From a virus: a stretch of 20,699 bases of DNA. The position numbers were made by a program, and so were the translations under genes. The notes under the pieces are model-generated. The model was not told the origin of the DNA and did no database searches. It saw only the letters and a list, made by a program, of their open reading frames with translations. Position 1 is the stretch's first letter; every line of letters begins with the position of its first letter. Positions 19,301-20,699 of this stretch are shown here, piece after piece. The DNA lies in IMG/VR virus record IMGVR_UViG_3300006332_000122, positions 1 to 20,699 of that record. The stretch is one strand, 5' to 3'.

Positions 19301-20699
19301 TATGCAATGAGAAATTGGAAAACTGGTAATGGTACTACAACAGAACCAACCTATACTCCAAAATATTCATCAATAACAAGATATTTTGATAGTACAATTA
19401 TTAACACAACTGCAGGAAATCCTGTTTGTGCTGATGTTAAATCTGCAATTGATACTTTAACATATCTTTGGGTCGATATTATTACAAAGAACCAAAGTGC
19501 AACATATCTAGATGCTGCATACTTAATTGAAAGGAATAAGTATCTAATTGCTGATCAAGCTCTACGTGATACATTAGGTCAGTTCCCATTATTTGCACTT
19601 AACAATACAGACGAAAGAAAATGTAAGAGAGATCTTCGTATTACTTTAAGCAATCTAGCAAAAGATTTAGTATTAGGTGGTAACGAAAATATTGTTATAG
19701 CTGCTGAAGAATATTTCACACAAACTGCTTTAACTGGTATTCCTGAAGCACAGAAAGCAGAAACAATTTATGCATATCAGAGAGCTAAAACATATGCTAT
19801 TGCAGCAATGCGTAACTGGACAGATGGAACATATGTCGATCTAACTCCAACTAACGCAACATACAATCCTTCTACTGGTGCATTAGAGGTACTTTTCCCT
19901 GATCCCACTATTGCTCCTAGTGTAGGAGATAGAATTGCATTCAAAGAAGATGCTTTAAATTGGGAGTGTACTTATAACAGTGTAACTGGTCAGCATCCTG
20001 GTCCTTCAAGAACTGATCCTACTTATGGAAAGAGTTTTGAAATTACACAAGTTGCATCTTCAGGTGGTACAACTACAGTTTCTACTAACGTTGGTTCTGC
20101 AGGTGTTGCTTCTGGTTCAGCTCATACATTTATAAGTGCAGTAACAGATGGAACGATTATTGTATATAATCCTACTGCATTAACTTCTCCTTATCCTAAA
20201 TTTGAAGATTGGAATATTCTTCCAGATTCAAATGCAGGAGCTCCTATAGCACAGCATACACCATCAGCAGTAAGCTACAACCCTGTTAATGGTGATCTTA
20301 CAATGACCGTAACTGGTCATAGTGTTACTACTAGTAACAGTGTTAAAGTTGCACCAGAGTCACTGGTGTTTACTTGTGGTATGGATGCAAATGCTACAGA
20401 GCATACCTATCCAAGAGCAACAGATCCTGTATACGGAATTAATCGTGCAGTTACATCAACAACTGCATCTTCATTTACAATTAACGTTGGTGCTGCAGGT
20501 GCTGATCAACAATGGACTCCATCAGATGCTACATACGATCCAGCTACAGGTGCATTAGTTTTAACAATTGGTAGTGGTCACGGACTTAGTGTTGGAGAAG
20601 GTGTTGTACTTGATGATGACAGTCTATCGTTCACATGTACGATGGATGGAAATAGCTCTACTAAAACATATCCAAGAGCAGGTCACGCGCCTCGTCATA
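16373..20699 (+). CDS. Large fibre-like virion protein, 3' partial (at least 1442 aa)
   Basis: The ATG at 16373 opens a frame with no stop up to the window edge, giving 1442 residues so far. The start (M-S-F-H-I-N-S-D-K-E-K-I) is the first ATG in frame after the previous gene. Modules in order: G-S-G-Y beta repeats (69-140); a Y-x-Y...P-x-H-x-x-G...N-G module (206-245); D-K-V-A-T-T-E-Y-V (near 281-289), close to the I-A-T-T-x-F-V motif of tail fibres; a beta-helix start with G-S-D-L-N-D-G, I-I-V-S-G-G-E-Y and I-V-G-D-N (294-380); a long beta region; helical repeats with Cys and G-G-N or G-T-N motifs (777-983 and 1019-1154); and a ~75-residue beta repeat with a conserved Cys (from 1160 to the edge). 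All this fits a cyanophage fibre or baseplate-periphery protein that may contact the host surface. The total length is unknown. Confidence 0.8.
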   Translation, partial: MSFHINSDKEKIRGVNSKFIGDNEATIRIGTGADEKEVLRAELDSATQLPRIGINRTGNRVNNIVLNTAGSGYTVNPIVTIGPPNVEGGIQALASAFIFNGKVTTIAVNNPGSGYTIAPLVTVQPEGSGSGATATAELDTVDYELDINGAIRTSTSIISDTARILNLDIDNFVTPDPNFRGPNLKTYMNNTGTLWAANVIIQKDQYRYFGANVYQSLNTGQTGSEAPEHVDGIIKNGEVDFKHIGFRVNDPTEFRYNDTGEAGVFPRSITPLLGDRSDKVATTEYVLNLATNDVGGRIYVSAQIGSDLNDGRSAVNPVRTIKKAAQEAWKTPGVKETIIVSGGEYVEDNPISLPPDASIVGDNLRLVIIRPANPGKHMVKFGDKNYVIGVTYRDQIDSNGDSVATWDYAMVFDDKQRIMVDKEANGDLGTSFPVGHQIFGPQQFRVTFQNNTGLATLVSGLIVKGVNTGSRAKIFDVVFATTVGASAYVNGTVDVQLQSGSFVEGEQFNYITSAGAGSAINLAITGQQGPNTLRFSQDPTGTIPGGTIVQLVGTPSTGAAFTGYYEVASIDTTQSASNIWDVTFFPILAAPTWDATGVGGTYAINQATAQTETIDTTAIKSIRAEGEVVSVDDDYTTTLPISRIDFSLQGDASITQGGFQESQFGNAEDSGGIVFYTNQLVGRTNTHEFKEGQEILIENLPTSSPDLSELNGKQRIYKVLEDADGRCRRFVIPKKMPAITDANLDPGQFATVKSFSKIVTLSLLNSPNSFPLSSPISRRFQDACILLRNNREFIADEVLGRINEEFANAYYQVYDITGGGTTFKVVLGQTSIDHTYVSGGTVKFENTTVNITNFVYDNAVTGSATITVDAALTTLVEDDTVKLADILLSCASGQKTYPSYSARPSSNDSTNSDGDEQCKQDVVHFVNALVRDLEFGTNHNTIEGASKVIVGGDIAYIKNEIVQNFRAIEYARELCIYAMRNWKTGNGTTTEPTYTPKYSSITRYFDSTIINTTAGNPVCADVKSAIDTLTYLWVDIITKNQSATYLDAAYLIERNKYLIADQALRDTLGQFPLFALNNTDERKCKRDLRITLSNLAKDLVLGGNENIVIAAEEYFTQTALTGIPEAQKAETIYAYQRAKTYAIAAMRNWTDGTYVDLTPTNATYNPSTGALEVLFPDPTIAPSVGDRIAFKEDALNWECTYNSVTGQHPGPSRTDPTYGKSFEITQVASSGGTTTVSTNVGSAGVASGSAHTFISAVTDGTIIVYNPTALTSPYPKFEDWNILPDSNAGAPIAQHTPSAVSYNPVNGDLTMTVTGHSVTTSNSVKVAPESLVFTCGMDANATEHTYPRATDPVYGINRAVTSTTASSFTINVGAAGADQQWTPSDATYDPATGALVLTIGSGHGLSVGEGVVLDDDSLSFTCTMDGNSSTKTYPRAGHAPRH
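16578..16790 (+). repeat. G-S-G-Y beta repeats, two copies in the last gene
   Basis: Residues about 69-140 repeat A-G-S-G-Y-T-V-N-P-I-V-T-I and P-G-S-G-Y-T-I-A-P-L-V-T-V, the second followed by G-S-G-S-G-A-T-A-T. This is the same family as in the 1800-aa protein, in a shorter form. Confidence 0.8.
16988..17106 (+). other. Y-x-Y...P-x-H-x-x-G...N-G module, copy in the last gene
   Basis: Residues about 206-245 read Y-R-Y-F-G-A-N-V-Y-Q-S, then G-Q-T-G-S-E-A-P-E-H-V-D-G, N-G-E and I-G. They align with the module at 14632-14757 in the 1800-aa gene. Confidence 0.6.
17252..17510 (+). other. Beta-helix entry module
   Basis: Residues about 294-380 read G-S-D-L-N-D-G, P-V-R-T-I-K-K-A-A, I-I-V-S-G-G-E-Y-V-E, P-I-S-L-P-P-D-A-S-I-V-G-D-N and I-I-R-P. 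This is the usual opening of pectate-lyase-like right-handed beta helices in phage fibres and spikes. No catalytic residues can be assigned. Confidence 0.7.
18700..19833 (+). repeat. Two helical repeat units with paired Cys and G-x-N motifs
   Basis: Unit 1 has F-Q-D-A-C-I-L-L-R-N-N-R-E-F-I-A-D-E-V (near 780), a beta insertion (about 811-910), then C-K-Q-D-V...R-D-L-E-F-G-T-N and A-M-R-N-W. Unit 2 has Y-L-D-A-A-Y-L-I-E-R-N-K-Y-L-I-A-D-Q-A, then C-K-R-D-L...K-D-L-V-L-G-G-N and A-M-R-N-W. The two are clear duplicates. Unit 2 lacks the beta insertion. Confidence 0.7.
19850..20699 (+). repeat. Beta repeat with one conserved Cys, three copies (third cut by window edge)
   Basis: Copies begin near 19850, 20261 and 20518. 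Each has Y-N/D-P-x-x-G-x-L, a strand of hydrophobic residues, then S/A-L-x-F/W-x-C-x-M/Y (C1199, C1335, C1422). Copies 2 and 3 continue to T-Y-P-R-A. Copy 1 has P-S-R and a longer connector. The array may continue past the window. Confidence 0.7.

Noticed and set aside
1-20699. tRNA genes, CRISPR arrays, insertion sequences, integrase or attachment sites
   Set aside because: No cloverleaf, regular spacer-repeat array, transposase or recombinase frame was seen. Gaps between genes are all under 62 bases.

Overview
The window looks like part of the late structural (baseplate and tail-fibre) region of a T4-like myovirus, most likely a marine cyanophage of the Kyanoviridae type that infects Prochlorococcus or Synechococcus. 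Three things support this. The DNA is AT-rich. A T4 gp8-type baseplate wedge gene is recognisable, followed by a very large DUF4815-type structural gene. T4-type late promoter boxes (TATAAATA) lie upstream of gp8. The genus and host cannot be fixed from this stretch. A T4-like phage of another marine bacterium remains possible.

Everything coding is on the + strand and tightly packed. In order: the tail end of an upstream structural gene (1-149); a promoter cluster with three NATAAATA boxes (148-173); gp8 baseplate wedge (211-2025, 604 aa); a 59-nt gap with a GCTAAATA box and a palindrome; a 2710-aa DUF4815-type virion protein (2085-10217); a 68-aa coiled-coil protein (10227-10433) that overlaps the next gene by 14 nt; an 1800-aa mosaic fibre-like protein (10420-15822); a 166-aa protein 2 nt downstream (15825-16325); a 47-nt gap with a second GCTAAATA box; and a final fibre-like gene that starts at 16373 and is still open at the window edge (at least 1442 aa). 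There is no tRNA, CRISPR array, integrase, transposase or minus-strand gene, and no gene-free stretch longer than 61 nt.

Functionally this is one late transcription block. gp8 is part of the wedge hub of the baseplate. The large proteins probably form baseplate-periphery and fibre parts, which in T4 are made by gp9-gp12. Their sequences are built from shuffled modules: G-S-G-Y beta repeats in four genes, a Y/N-x-Y...P-x-H-x-x-G...N-G module in two genes, four copies of a V-D-S-A-T-Q repeat, beta-helix and IATT-type fibre motifs, and helical Cys-containing repeats.

The most striking content is in the 1800-aa protein. It has one cupredoxin-like domain with a full type-1 copper ligand pattern (H309, C360, H363, M366). 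A second cupredoxin-like domain is split by an inserted repeat and has lost the Met.
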